Positions 29,953 to 46,900 are shown, counted from the first letter of the stretch. The stretch is 64,000 nt of DNA from Cunninghamia lanceolata (GCA_027924645.1 BSBN01000334.1:496001-560000); one strand, 5' to 3'. Translations and numbers: made by a program. The notes: generated by a model from the letters alone, not told the origin.

Positions 29953-32213
29953 ATCTGTTGGGAGAAGTTTGGAAGGTACTTTGAAGTAGACATTAAAGTT
30001 GTGAATTGAGGGAAAACTTCTATGTCATGGATCCTTACGTGGCAGTTGATTTGGTGGATGAGAATACCATATGTGTATGTGCCATATTAGGTTCTACATA
30101 CAATGGTGAGTTTGAAGATGTCAAATTGTTAAACAATCTTCTCCTTGACAAGAATAAAGAAACAGGGTAAGCTCTATGTACTCGAGAAATTCTAAGCTCA
30201 TTTTTATCACACGCATATAGGACTCCTAATTACTGAGGGCTTTTTGAGAAACAAAGTTAAAAAGGGCTATAACTAAAGTACTAGATTTTTACGTTTTGAC
30301 AGTAGCCCTTTGAATTTGAATTATAGGTGGGACACTGCCATCCATGTGGATGCTGCAAGTGAAGGGTTCGTTGCACCCTTCATTTATCCTGATTTAATGT
30401 GGGACTTTCGACTGCCCTTGGTGAGAAGTATCAATGTGAGTGGGCACAAATATGGACTTGTTTATCCTGGCATTGGCTGGCAAATCTGGCGCAGTAAGAC
30501 GGACTTGCCAGAGGAGCTTGTGTTTCATATTAATTATCTTGGAGCCGATCAACCTACCTTTACCCTCAACTTTTCGAAAGCTATTTTGGTGCAGGCTCAT
30601 AATCTTCAGTGCATGCCATATTAAGTGTTCAGTTTGTTTGTTCATTTTAAGCTTCATAAAGCATATCCAAGCTGTGCACTTGATAGGGCGAACTTCTGTC
30701 CATTTGGATTAGATGCCACATCCAAGAGATATTTAAGGCTTAATTCTAGGAAACTCTCACACAAATTTTATCCTGCTCTGTCTCTCTGTTTCTCATGCCA
30801 TTCATGTGGATTAAATAACATTTAAAACACAACCTACCTGACTCTCCACATAATTTATAAACTCCTACTGAATGACGTTTCACACAGCAAGCTTCACAAG
30901 GGGTCATCACAAAAACTTCTGAAACAATGTAAAATAGAGTGCCAACAAAATTAGTAAGTTCTTGCCAACCTGTGTGCTCTATTTTTCTTCCTTAAAAGAG
31001 ATCCTATTCGAGGTTGCAAACATGCACTTCCCTATTCTTCTCCCTTCCTTGTAATCTATGTAATTACACCTTAAGGTGAAGTATAGGCCATAACTAAGCT
31101 GGATTAATGTGATCTATGTAAAGAGGCTTATCGGTGCAATCTATGCATATAGGAAGGCACGATTAGGTTGCATTTAGGTAAAACAATAGGTCTTTTAAGT
31201 TTTTAACTATAGCCTATTTTTCCATATGCATGTCATTAGCTACTACACCATATAGAGGTTACAGGAATACAATTGTGCCTGTTATTAGTTACTTCACATT
31301 AATGGGTTGACAGTTTACACAGAAATGCTTGTGCCTTTTATTACATAATGACACTATAGCCTCTTGGTGTAATACATGCATACTAATAGTACCATTCAGT
31401 GGCTACTTTGAAATAAGTGACAAAAAGGATACAATGCAAATCTAAACCCAAAGAATATCCAGAAGGCTAAAATGCAATGGTTTGACCTCTTCTCCCAATT
31501 GACGTTCCTTACATAAACTTTGAATAAATTGGGATTCTTTCATAATCGCACACAAATTTTGTTTGTTCTTTTGAATCTTCTGATCTGTTTTATGCAGGGG
31601 CCAGCCATATAATTGCACAATATTACCAACTAATCCGACTTGGATTTCAGGTAATTATTGAAGTCCTACTTATGAGAGCCTTGGTTTGTCACCCTATACC
31701 AAATTGAATTTGAACGGTTATACTGCAGGGATATAAGCAAATAGTCAACAATTGTCGCACAAATGCAGATTTCCTTGTTTCAAAACTCAATGACACAGGC
31801 AAATTCAAAATCCTTTCCAAAGATATAGGGTTCCTCTTGTTGCTTTTTCATTGAAAGACAAGACCAAATATGATGAGTACCAAGTTGCAGAGGAGCTACA
31901 AAAACATGGATGGATCCTCCCTGCTTATACAATGGCACCTGATGCTCAGAATGTCTCCTTACTAAGAGCAGTAATCAGAGAGGATTTCACAAGAACATTG
32001 GCAGAAAGACTTGTGCAAAATATCAAACAGGTTTTAGAGCATCTGGATTCTTATGCTCATAAAAAAGAGATTGAACAGGATAAGACAGAGGGAAGCTATG
32101 CATCCAAGGAGGACTTGAAACATGTTTCAGTATTTGATGAATGGCTTAATGCTTCCAAGATTTTCAGCGTATGGAAAAAGAATACCGTGGACAAGACAAA
32201 AGGTGTTTGCTGA
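29953..32213 (+). pseudogene. Glutamate decarboxylase, 5'-truncated pseudogene
   Basis: Four exon-like blocks match the C-terminal half of plant glutamate decarboxylase, the PLP enzyme converting glutamate to GABA: 29953-30166 (CWEKFGRYFEVD...DENTICV), 30327-30580 ([23 protein letters not shown] with the PLP lysine; [13 protein letters not shown]), 31598-31650 (IIAQYYQLIRLGF) and 31729-32213 (ending [14 protein letters not shown], the Trp/Lys calmodulin-binding type of tail). Introns are kept, so it is not a processed copy. Damage: the N-terminal half is absent, a 1-nt loss at 30006-30008 creates a TGA, the second block ends in CT instead of a GT donor (30581), and a 1-nt loss lies near 31828-31830. 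The last block stays open to its natural stop. Very probably not functional. Confidence 0.9.
30595..30835 (+). repeat. Dispersed repeat copy 1 (inside GAD intron)
   Basis: About 240 bp starting CTTCAGTGCATGCCATATT and including GGCTTAATTCTAGGAAAC and ATTTTATCCTGCT, similar to 32446-32685. It begins about 15 bp after the lost splice donor. Confidence 0.75.
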
Positions 32214-32445
32214 CTAACAGGCATTTAAAGATGCTATTTTTTTTCTTACAATGTATTTACAGGGTGTAATTGTGGAAATCTGCTATCATGGATAAATTTG
32301 ATTGATGTGGATTAGTAAAATGGTTTCGACATTTCCCCATTTTTGAAGAAAATGCAATCCAGACAATATTATTTGTTGTTCTGTGCCTCGCATACAAAAT
32401 GTTAAACAAATGGTATTATATCAAAAGCTATTATTGTATCAGAAC

Positions 32446-32685
32446 ATGCTCACCATCTTCAGTGCATGCCATATTGGCTGTTTAGTTTGCTTGTTCATTT
32501 TAAGCTTTAAAAAGCATATTGAAGTTGCACTTGATAGGGTAAACTTCTGTCCATGTGGATTAGATGCGAGTCTGAGTGATATTTAAGGCTTAATTCTAGG
32601 AAACACACAAATTTTATCCTGCTTCATCTCTTTGTTTCTCATGTCATTCATGTGGATTAAACAGCATTTAAAACATAACCTAATT
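32446..32685 (+). repeat. Dispersed repeat copy 2 (after GAD)
   Basis: Same orientation as the copy at 30595, with shared blocks CTTCAGTGCATGCCATATT and TTAAGGCTTAATTCTAGGAA. The pair brackets the last two GAD exon blocks. Confidence 0.75.
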
Positions 32686-32812
32686 TATAAATTTCACACG
32701 GCAAGCTTCTCAATGGGTCGTCGTCCCAAGAAACTAGAGATAATCTGATATAATGCAGAGCAAGTGAATATATAATAGCCATCAGATTTCCACAGTCCAT
32801 AATATTGTAATA

Positions 32813-32913
32813 GGGTGCTTCTGGATTAAAGAAATAGAATGATGGTGGATCATGTAGTATGATCCGAAACATTGAGAGAAAATACTATCACACAGTTTAA
32901 TCCAGAAGCACCC
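32813..32913. mobile_element. Small foldback element (~100 bp)
   Basis: GGGTGCTTCTGGATTAAA (32813-32830) and its exact complement (32896-32913) form terminal inverted repeats around an inner palindrome, GGATCATGTAGTATGATCC (32848-32866). The flanks carry repeated CAAGTGAATATATAAT, which may be a duplicated target tract. Confidence 0.7.
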
Positions 32914-34587
32914 AATTACAAGTGAATATATAATTATAGCCCAATTACAAGTGAATATATAGTTATAGATCCTGAATAATTATAATGACATATTTGTCTC
33001 TCAAAAATTGAGAATCAACGTATACAACGGGCGGATACCATGTTTGTGTCTCTACCTCTGCCTCCACTGCTTGCTTGCAAACCTGCGCGCTCTACTGTGA
33101 TAGGTAAGCTCCAGATGCGTTACTTGGAGATGGGAGTAGGCCTGGGTTTGCGGATTCCATAAGGAACAATAGGCCCAAACCCTAGATATCTATATAGAGA
33201 GTTATCAGAAACCCTAGACATCTATCACAAACTCTCTATATGACTTCGTTATTTATCTTAACCATCTTGGAATAGTTCAAGCAATCTCTAAAAGTTAAAA
33301 AATTTAAATTGGCATCTTAGAATCAAGAGTAATAATATTCGGTTAAAATAAGGATGATAACCTTTTTATTTGCCGATAGGCCAATACTGTGAGAAAGTTG
33401 CTGGAAAATTATTTTTCTCCCTGAAAATTGTCAGATAATCTGGCAAACAAAAATTTCAGCAATGAAATATTTGATCCAAAATGGCAGAAGAAACTTTTTC
33501 TTTGTTTTACATATCAAAATCTTTTCCCTTACTCGAATTACACGTTTAATTACATGTGTCTATCCATTTTGAGTTAAATTTGTCTATCAGCATAACCATT
33601 GCACCTTCATACATGTGTCTAACCATTTTGAGTTAAATTTGTCTATCAGTATAACCATTGCACCTTCAAATGGTGCAAATGCTATTTTTAGTTTTTTAGT
33701 TTTTTTTGTTTAGAGGCATTAGGAAAAATTGGATAGGAGAGTGAATAAAAGAGGTACTAAGCATGACAGTTCAACATTCTTCTATTCAATGTGGATAAAA
33801 AGAGATGCTAAGCATGACCGTTTTAGCAGTTTTCTATGACAGTTTTGACAGCTTTCTATTGAAGGTGGATTAAAAAAAAATCATTAGTAATTTTCCAAGT
33901 TTTGCATTATTCCAAAATTCCATCTGTCTATTCTTGATTTCTATTTACATAGACATCAAATACCAAGCATTAAAATGCATTTCTTAAGAAATTTACACCC
34001 TTTGCATTATTCCAAAACCCAATCTGTCTACTCTTGATTTCTATTTACATGCACATCGAAGACCAAACATTAATCAAAATAAATGCCTTTCCGGATTGTC
34101 ATTTAAATATATATCATAGTCTAAAACTTCAGAACCAACATTTGACAGAGCTGCAATTTCAGTCTCCACCAACATTTGACAAACAATATTGGAATATATC
34201 GAGTGCAGACAAAATCAATTGCCAACTTCAAAGCCAAAAATATGCCTTGACAATTGAAATGGCACCGCCTTTGTTAAATATCATTGATGGTGTTAGCATG
34301 GAAACCCAACGAACGCTGAATGCTTTACAACTGAAATGACAGACTTTCTTAATACGGCGTTAATCTTCAAAGCAAAAAAAATGCTCGATGATTAATAAGA
34401 TGATATTGATAGGAGAGTCTTGAGCATGCTAGTGTAATAGGTTCTCGAATGAATGAGACTTCGCTTGAGTACGGTTGAGCATGGTGACTCCAAATAGATG
34501 GTATTTACTCTGTAAGTACAAATGAGCAACTATTAGATCTCTTAAAGCACACCACAAAGACCTGAAGCAAAAAGCTTCTTAAAATTA
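32914..34587. other. Spacer between GAD remnant and protease gene
   Basis: Contains a 59-bp tandem duplication at 33551-33668 (core CCATTTTGAGTTAAATTTGT) and near-duplicate blocks around 33900 and 34010 (GCATTATTCCAAAA). An open frame of 101 codons at 34034-34339 has no recognisable features. The 3' untranslated region of the minus-strand protease should lie in the right part. Confidence 0.5.
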
Positions 34588-37978
<3,391 letters not shown>

Positions 37979-38203
37979 CGCTAAATCGAATAGAGAGACT
38001 TGTTAAGACTTGGAATGGAATCGCAACTCTGGATGAGCTAAATATATATTGTGGAGTGACAACAAAAGCACTAACTATAATAACAGAAACGAACTGCTCT
38101 GCTCTGCTTTTCCAAATTACAACACGGAAATGCGAAATAGACAGAAAAAGAATGTAGCTGCTAAAGACGGGCATTTCGCTTGAAATAGGTTAAGCGGGCT
38201 GTA

Positions 38204-38211
38204 TATTTATA
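38204..38211 (-). promoter_or_regulatory. TATA box of the cysteine protease gene
   Basis: On the minus strand CCCCCTATAAATATAC lies about 226 bp upstream of the ATG, in a locally GC-rich context, which would give a leader of about 195 nt. A second AT-rich box (AATATATATT near 38043) lies only about 65 bp upstream of the ATG and is a weaker candidate. Confidence 0.55.
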
Positions 38212-38399
38212 GGGGGCTAACCATGTCCTTTTAATTACGTGCTTGCGTGTCAAGTGGGACCACTCCCAAAATAACGTCGTGTTCTCTCTTTCCATGACGG
38301 CCTTCTTAAAAAAGGCTTGTATGGGTGTAAATATCATTTGGAGAGTAAAGATGCTTTGGCTAACTTCCTTAAAACCTGTAAACCTGCCCAAAAATTAAG

Positions 38400-39908
38400 T
38401 TTCGTTTGGTAGTCTAAAAATAAAATTAAAAAAGTATTTGTAAATTCTTAAAAATCTTTGCAAATTAAATAATAACTATTTTTATGTAATATTTTAACAT
38501 ATGTGTTATCCATCACAAATTGATCTAGGAATGACATTTTGTGGAGGGCACATTTTTGAAGCTATTAGTATGTGGATGGGGATGTGGTTGTGGTCTAATT
38601 TGTAAATTTAAATCTATTAGTTTATGCAATTTGAAATGGGAGGTATTGGATTGAAGGGGTTTTGCATATCATGCGATTTGATTATTGTTGACAATTCAAA
38701 TGTTTTTAATTGTAATTCAGGGATAACGATTCCACCAATATTTCAAGAAAAATTTGGCTATAGTATTTGTCAAATGATAAATAGCATACTTTAAGATTGA
38801 ATTTATATTGCCTAAGTGGGCATCCTCCAAACTTTGCCCATATTAAATATCAAAATGTATTTCTATGGGACACCACATACCTAAAATAGGTCAAATATTA
38901 AGCAAGTAGTTTGGCTCACTTATCCTTCCCAGTTTTGTTATTGGTTACTTTATTAGAAATATAAATAAATAATAATGATAAATAAGGATATCCATGGGCC
39001 AAGATGTCAGATATTTTGAGAAAGGAATTGAGAAACTCGAGTAGGAAATTTAGTGTTATTGTTACCATAAGTACCCACTTATTTAATTAATATGAAGGTA
39101 GAATCAAACTCAATATAATTCATAATTATGGAGAATATCAAAACATGGGAATTTCCACCTTTTTCATAAGGAATAAAGCATGGGAACAAAAATCATTAAC
39201 TCATCTTAAGATAAACAAGAACAATTCCCATTAACTTCATGCATAAAGTTACCAGAGGCCTCTTAAGTAAGTCTCTAAACTTAAAAGAGGGTAGGGAAAG
39301 AGTATTGACTTAGAATTTGCTTTAGTATGTAACAAAGCATTCAAATAACATGAGAAGAAGGGTAAAGGGATAGTTGACAGAGATATATTTCCTTTTGACT
39401 AGAGAAACCATGTCACAAGGTTTGTTAGCCATAGGTGCAACTAAGAAGGATATAGAAGTTATAACATAGGTGCATGAGTCTAAGGTGTTGATGTGCTTAA
39501 AACTGTAATCCTCTATTTTAGTTTTGGCAGGCTTATATTGTGAATATTGATTTTTTGAGGGTCTTCATCCTCTTAAGGTGAATTATTGAGCCTATGTTGT
39601 GGATGTTGTCAGACTGAATTGCATCCTTGAGAGAGTGATAAGGTAACTCTCCCTTTAGTTGACACAATGGAAATACTTCTAGGTTGTGGGTGACCTGTAT
39701 GTTGGAGTGAATCTCCAGAGAGGGCTGGTTCCCCTAGTGTAACACCTAAAAACTAAACTATCTAATTGTTGTTTGCATGGAAAAGGGTAGAAACTAACAT
39801 AAAAATTGAACTTTAAAATTGAAAAAGAGGTGATACACCGGATGTCTTTGTGACTTGTACTTGTTTAAACATACACAATATGACTAACAAAGCCAACACA
39901 CTATACAC
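38400..39908. other. AT-rich intergenic DNA, no gene seen
   Basis: No long ORF, no recognised repeat; presumably the upstream region of the protease gene. Confidence 0.45.
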
Positions 39909-40110
39909 CACTAGTAGAATTTGGCAAATAAATGACTACATGACTAAAACTTTTAGTCACGACAACTAAAAATGACTAAATTCTACTAATCTTTTGCAAC
40001 ACAGCTATAAATGACTAAATAAATGACTAATTTGGTCGTCGGGTAAAAACACAACTAAATAATTAGTCGCACAAATAAAAATGACTAAATAATTAGTCAC
40101 ACAAATAAAA
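39909..40110. mobile_element. Short CACTA-like foldback remnant
   Basis: CACTAGTAGAATTTGG at 39909 is mirrored by AAATTCTACTA at 39978-39988. In and after this foldback, AATGACTAAAT-type motifs recur in both orientations (TTTTAGTCAC, AATTAGTCGCAC, AATTAGTCACAC). A CACTA start with short repeated subterminal motifs fits CACTA transposon ends, but the remnant is small. Confidence 0.4.
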
Positions 40111-42881
40111 ATTAGACAATATGATATTAAAGTGGGTAATTAAAAAAATATTTCAAATTGAGAAATTATTGGCGAGAGTGGGTTATATTGCGCACAGGTT
40201 AATAGTGAATTTCCCAACTCTAGTGATTTCAAAATTTATGTGTTACATTTATACAACCAGGTTCGTGGTTTTGAGGAGCCACTTTGATGTGCATGAAAAT
40301 GAGTGTGGATTTTGAAGCTCTGTCATTTTCTTGAGATGTTCCATATGATACAAATCAAAGTTATTGAAATCAACTTTGTTCATCAGGTACCCTTTTTCTC
40401 ATTTCATTTTTTTTCTTCAATGAAATTTGTCTACCTTATAAAATCCATTTCTATATTGTCTCCAACTCTTCTTTCATCTCTGGATTTGGTTATCCTCCAT
40501 TCGCTTTGCACTAATTCGTGGATATGGTTCAACATAAACATGGCAGATTTCTTCCTCAAAGTATGCTCAATTCACTTTAACCCTTTTCCCTGTTTTTGTT
40601 AATGCTTTCAAAATTCTAGGGTTTATTAAGTTTTTTATTTTACATTTTGAATGTTATTAGGGTTTGCAAGTTTGCGTCATTTAGGATTTTGTGGGTTTAG
40701 AGATTTTATGTATTTTTGGTTTACTTTCTAGTTGTAATGAGATCTTTTGCATAGGCTACTACATCTTAGGAAGTTGTGGCTTCGTTGAGAGGTGTTTGGA
40801 TCGATGGATTGGTATTAACCTATTTCTCTGAATCATGTATTTCTTTTCCATTTTACTTAGTTGTGTACAATATTGACTTAAAAAAAATGTACACATGTAA
40901 ATTTAGGTTGTATTGAAATTTATAAAGCACTTGAAAGAATGCATGTCTGCTCTTGTCACTGGTCAAATCAAGGGATATGAACATGGCATAAACAATTCAG
41001 AGGTGGAATAGCTCATTCAATATTCACACAACAATTCAAGAGAATTAGGGATCAGTTTAAAATAAAAAAAACCATGAACATGGACAGGTCCAATGCAAGG
41101 AATAACACGGGTTATACCAACATTTGCAAAAGAAAGTGAAATTGATAAAATTTGGGGGCTTGCAGGTAAGGATGCAATAATGATATAGAGGGATGTAAAA
41201 AATAACTTGTCATCAAATGAGAATCATGGCACAAGTGCAGAGTAATAAATATCCATTTAATATGGCACATAAATCCCCAGTAGATGTGAGAAAACATAGA
41301 TTCATAAGATACAAATAATGATTAAAATGGTAGCCTATATATGAAGCTTGGTGCAACCAATATAAATGTGGTGCAGCAAATTTAATGATTCCTGGGAGGA
41401 ATTGAGCAGCAAATGCTCATATATGGTCCATAGGGAAATAATATCATGTCATATGCATGGTGCAAGCACAAATAAAGCTCATCTATTTGCAAAAAGAAGC
41501 CACTAGGAAATAAAAGCATGGCCCCTGATCTAGCAAGGCATAGCCAGATTAATGGAGCATACCAGAGGTTTTAAACTCAGATGCTTCTTGTGATTAAGAA
41601 TATGGAGGAGTAAAAATATTTTTTTAGCCTTACACAATAAATATTCCATAATTCTAGGGTTTTGAGAATAATACAATGCATGTCTCAAGCACTTCAAGGG
41701 TTATGAGAACCATTTCTTCAATATGTTGGAACAGTTCTAAAGTTTCATTATTAATATGAAGAGGAAAGCATATGCAATGTAATGGTATAACAGTGCAAAG
41801 GTCTATCAAGAAGTGTTATAGAAGGTGAGAATGAAGATAGAGATCAAGACTATTGCTGCATTCTACAGGCCTATTTAATAGTGTACAAGACCATACAGAA
41901 GTTTGAAGATCTTTGGAGGTTTGAAACATGCATAAATAGGCTTGATGAGAGTCTATAGAACTATGACAAACCTAAAAGTAAAAATGGTAAAGATTTAGAC
42001 CTCAGGATTAAGACAAAGAAAGATCACAGTGGAAATGTAAGGAGGTAGACACTAGTAATGTTGATAAGAAGAAGAAAAAGAATTGCAAGGAGAAGGAACC
42101 AAATGGATAGACCCAAATGCACAGGGTACTTGCTCCATGAACAATGATATCATTAAAGAAAGATTAAGATAGCTCTATACAAATGTTACAAACAAGTCTA
42201 AAACCATGTTAAACCCTAAAGAGCATGTCAAGGAACCCTAACAAATCATGTCAGTCTTTTAGAGGTTTTGTTAAACTGCATAAATAGTAAAGAGGCACAA
42301 AATAGTCTCAAGATCATGTACAAAGATCAATGAGAAGGGAGAAAATAGACCAAGACCATCATTGCCTCTTACATAACCCTCACTATATTCTACAGAATTT
42401 GAAGAGATATGCATATCTTTTAAACCCTAGCAACTAATTTGAAGGTCTTTATCAAAGCATAAAGGAGTAGGTAAGGTCTTTGCAAGTCCTATGAAGAGGT
42501 CTGCATATGTTATAGGTGTGTTTCTGATATCCACAGACCTGAAATGTCATTAGAAGGTTTGTACATGCATAATAAAGGTCTACCAAACTTTTGTAAAACT
42601 TTGTGAAATGTTGAAGAACCTTGCTAATCATTAAGAGGTCTATTAGAATGGAAAAACCCTATATAAGATAGAGAAAAGACTTAAATAGGTCTAAGATAAC
42701 ATAAAAGGAGAGGGTTCAGTGGCAATAGGGAAGAGAGAGAACTGTAACTATCTTAGAAGACTATCACTATATACTAAGAAGTATGAAGGGGTACGTGGTT
42801 AACACAAAGAGCCTTAGGGGTTTGTCAAAAGTAAAGAGGACTGTTAATAATTTAGGAGGTTTACATGATCATTAGAGGTCT
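40111..42881. other. Low-complexity intergenic DNA, no gene seen
   Basis: No credible coding region. From about 41850 the sequence is dominated by loosely recurring AGGTCTNT, GAAGTTTGAAGA and GTCAAGGAACC-like phrases. DNA of the same style resumes at 61394, consistent with the transposon at 42882-61393 having inserted into it. Confidence 0.45.
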
Positions 42882-42883
42882 GG

Positions 42884-42907
42884 GTAAGTGCAGGAAGATG
42901 GGGGGCC
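42884..42907 (+). repeat. Left terminal inverted repeat
   Basis: GTAAGTGCAGGAAGATGG plus GGGGCC. It differs from the right end by one base within the first 24, then diverges, though a GTGGCC echo follows at about 42922. Confidence 0.65.
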
Positions 42908-43086
42908 AGAAAAGGGTCTTAAGTGGCCACTTTTTTTCTGAAATCAGGAAATACTGGCCTTGGATGAGAAATTGAGCATAGTTACACTCAAAATTTGGAG
43001 ATGCAACCAAAACAATGTTCGTAGTGCTCCGAGTCTACTTTCTAAACTACTATTTTGTTTTGAAAATGGTATAGATTAAGGGGTTC

Positions 43087-43165
43087 AAAAGAGGGAGCCA
43101 TAGAAATTGGTGTTGTTTCTGTCAAAAAAACATAACATAGCATGTTTTGTGGCTCCCTCAAAAGG
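43087..43165. repeat. Subterminal inverted pair
   Basis: AAAAGAGGGAGCCA (about 43088-43101) and TGGCTCCCTCAAAAG (43151-43165) face each other about 50 bp apart, forming a possible stem in the left arm of the transposon. Confidence 0.55.
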
Positions 43166-43757
43166 TCAACTTTTTTTTGGTATTTTTAAAATCTCTTTGG
43201 TGAGAAATTAGCTAATAGCATGTAGTTTATACCTGATTTTTCTGATAATTTTTTGATGAATATTTGATTTTTTACTAATTTTCAAAGTGGACACGTCCTA
43301 AAAAATAGAATTTTGGCCGTGCTACCCCTATAAATTTTGAAAACTAATTGAAAATCATTTTTTTATTTTTTTAATATTTGTAAAATGGAGTCTAGTTTCT
43401 AAATATGTAAATTTTTTGAAATTTGAATGAGTAGTTAATTTACAATGAAAAAAAGACCAAACAGTGGTTTTTGCCTAAAAACGGACACACAAACAAAAGA
43501 AATTAAAGATGAAAGGCTTAACATTGTTAAAATGTGAAATAAATCACATCGTTAAATAGCTAAGAGAAAGCCTAACATTACCCAAGTGTTCGATTTGTTT
43601 GACCTTGAAACACGTGCAAATCTGAGGGTTAGCACGAATGAAATTATGTGAAATTTTGAAGAATATGGAAAAACACGTCTGTGACTATTCATAAGGCACT
43701 CCAAGCCTTTGGGTTGGAAATCCAAAGCAAATCCCAAGCCCAAAGCTTGGGATTCCC

Positions 43758-43811
43758 AAAGCAAGACATAACGCGAGTGCGTTATAACGCGCTCGCGTTA
43801 TGTCTTGCTTT
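43758..43811. repeat. 54-bp palindrome A1
   Basis: The left half begins AAAGCAAGACATAACGCGAG and the right half is its complement with one mismatch, ending TCGCGTTATGTCTTGCTTT. It lies just left of the telomere-like array. Confidence 0.88.
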
Positions 43812-43852
43812 GCATTTTTCCTTTCCCGCAAGTCTGTTGTTTGTCATGTTTG

Positions 43853-43890
43853 ACATAACGCGAGCGCGTTATAACGTGCTCGCGTTATGT
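43853..43890. repeat. 38-bp palindrome A2
   Basis: ACATAACGCGAGCGCGTTAT pairs with AACGTGCTCGCGTTATGT, the same core family as A1, about 40 bp further in. Confidence 0.85.
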
Positions 43891-43928
43891 TCCCCTTAAA
43901 TTTTTTTACGTTCAAGGCTATTAATCAT

Positions 43929-46900
43929 GAGGGTTAAGGGATAAGTGATAGGGTTGGAGGGTTTAGGGATAAGAGATTAACATTTAAGGTATAGTATCGA
44001 GCCCGTTAAGGGTCTAGGAATAGGGATAGCGTTTAGGGTTTAGGGATGAGGGATTAGAGTTGAGGGATGACATATTAGGGTTGAGGGTTTAGGGTTTAGG
44101 GTTTAGGGATAGGGTTGAGGGTCAAGGGATCAGAGTTAAGGGTTGAGGGATTAGGGTTTGACATTGAGGGGTGAGGGTTGAGGTTCAAGGGTCAAGGGTT
44201 TAGGGATAGGGTTGAGGGTCAAGGGATTAGGGTTAAAGTAGAGTGTGGAGGGTGTAAGGATTAGGGATAGGGTTAGAGGGTTTAGGGATAAGGGATTAGG
44301 GTTTAAGGTATAGTATTGAGTCTATTGAGGGTTTAGGAATACGGATAGCATTTAGGGTTTAGGGATGAGGGATTAGAGTTGAGGGATGATGGATTAGGGT
44401 TGAGGGTTGAGGGATTAGGGTTTAGGGATAAGGTTTAGGGTTGAGGGTTGAGGGATTAGGGTTTAAGGTATAGTGTTGAGGGTTGAGGGTTTAGGATTAG
44501 GGTTTAGGGTTGATGGATTAGCATTTAATGTCGAGGTTAGGGTTAGAGTGTCGAGGGTAGAGGGATTAGGGATAGGGTTTAGGGTTGAAGGTTTAAGGAT
44601 TGAGGGTTGAGGCTTTAAGGATGAGGGTTTAAGGCTTAAGATATAGTGTCAAGTGTTGAGGGTGTAGGGATAGGGTTTAAGTTTTAAGGGTTAAGGGTTG
44701 AGGGATAGGGATTAGGGTTTAAGGTATAGTGTTGATGGTTAATGGTTTAGGGATAGGGTTTAGGTTTGAGGGATTAGGGTTTAGGGTTGATGAATTAGGG
44801 TTTAATGTTGAGAGTTGAGGGTTGAGGGTTAAGGTTGAGGGATAGGGTTAATGGTCAAGGGATTAGGGTTAAATAAGAGTGTCGAGGGTAGAGGGATTAG
44901 GGTTTAAGGTATAGTATCGAGCCTGTTGAGGGTCTAGGAATAGGGATAGCATTTAGGGTTTAGGGATGAGGGATTAAAGTTGAGGGATGACGAATGACGG
45001 ATTAGGGTTGAGGGTTGAGGGATTAGGGTTTAGGGACAAGGTTTAGGGTTAGGGTTGAGGGATTAGGGTTTAAGGTATAGTGTTGAGGGTTTAGGGTTGA
45101 GGGATTAGAGTGAAGGGTTGAGGGATTAGAATTTGACGTTGAGGGTTGAGGGTTGAGGGTTTAGGGTTTAGGGATAGGGTTGAGGGTCGAGGGATCAGAG
45201 TTAAGGGTTGAGGGATTAGGGTTTGACATTGAGGGTTGAGGGTTGAGGTTCGAGGGTCAAAGGTTTAGGGATGGGGTTGAGGGTCGAGGAATTAGGGTTA
45301 AAGTAGAGTGTGGAGGGTATAAGGATTAGGGATAGGTTTGGAGGGTTTAGGGATAAGGGATTAGGGTTTAAGGTATAGTATCGAGTCTGTTGAGGGTGTA
45401 GGAATAGGGATAGCATTTAGGGTTTAGGGATGAGTGATTAGAGTTCAGGGATGACGGATTAGGGTTGAGGGTTGAGGGATTAGGGTTTAGGGATAAGGTT
45501 TAGGGCTGAGGGCTGAGGGATTAGGGTTTAAGGTATAGTGTTGAGGGTTTAGGGATAAGGTTTAGGGTTGAGGGATTAGAGTGAAGGGTTGAGGGATTAG
45601 GATTTGATGTTAAGGGTTGAGGGTTTAGGGTTAGGGTTGAGAGATGAGGGATCAGAGTTAAGGGTTGAGGGATTAGGGTTTGACGTCGAGGGTTGAGGGT
45701 TGAGGTTCGAGGGTCAAGGGTTTAGGGATAGGATTGAGGTTCAAGGGATTAGGGTTAAAATAGAGTGTGGAGGGTGTAAGGATTAGGGATAGGGTTGGAG
45801 GGTTTAGGGATAAGGGATTACGGTTTAATGTATAGTATCGAGTCTGTTGAGGGTTTAGGAATATGGATAGCATTTAGGGTTTAGGGATGAGGGATTAGAG
45901 TTGAGGGATGATGGATTAGGGTTGAGGGTTGAGGGATTAGGGTATAGGGATAAGGTTTAGGGTTAAGGGTTGAGGGATTAGGGTTTAAAGTATAGTGTTG
46001 AGGGTTGAGGGTTTAGGATTAGGGTTTAGGGTTGACGGATTAGCATTTAATGTCGAGGTTAGGGTTAGAGTGTCGAGGGTAGAGGGATTAGGGATAGGGT
46101 TTAGGGTTGAAGGTTTAAGGATTGAGGGTTAAGGCTTTAGGGATGAGGGTTTAAGGCTTAAGATATAGTGTCAAGTGTTGAGGGTGTAGGGATAGGGTTT
46201 AAGTTTTAAGGGTTAAGAGTTGAGGGATAGGGATTAGGGTTTAAGGTATAGTGTTGAGGGTTGATGGTTTAGGGATAGGGTTTAGGTTTAAGATATTAGG
46301 GTTTAGGGTTGATGAATTAGGGTTTAATGTTGAGAGTTGAGGGTTGAGGGTTGAGGGTTGAGGTTGAGGGATAGGGTTAATGGTCAAGGGATTAGGGTTA
46401 AATAAGAGTGTCAAGGGTAGAGTGATTAGGGTTTAAGGTATAGTATCGAGCCTGTTGAGGGTCTAGGAATAGGGATAGTGTTTAGGGTTTAGGGATGAGG
46501 GATTAGAGTTGAGGGATGACAGATGATGGATTAGGGTTGAGGGTTGAGGGATTAGGGTTTAGGGACAAGGTTTAGGGTTAGGGTTGAGGGATTAGGGTTT
46601 AAGGTATAGTGTTGAGGGTTTAGGGATAGGGTTTAGGGTTGAGGGATTAGAGTGAAGGGTTGAGGGATTAGGATTTGACGTTAAGGGTTGAGGGTTTAGG
46701 GTTTAGGGTTTAGGGTTAGGGTTGAGAGATGAGGGATCAGAGTTAAGGGTTGAGGGATTAGGGTTTGATGTCGAGGGTCGAGGGTTGAGGTTCGAGGGTC
46801 AAGGGTTTACGGATAGGGTTGAGGTTCAAGGGATTAGGGTTAAAGTAGAGTGTGGAGGGTGTAAGGATTAGGGATAGGGTTGGAGGGTTTAGGGATAAGG

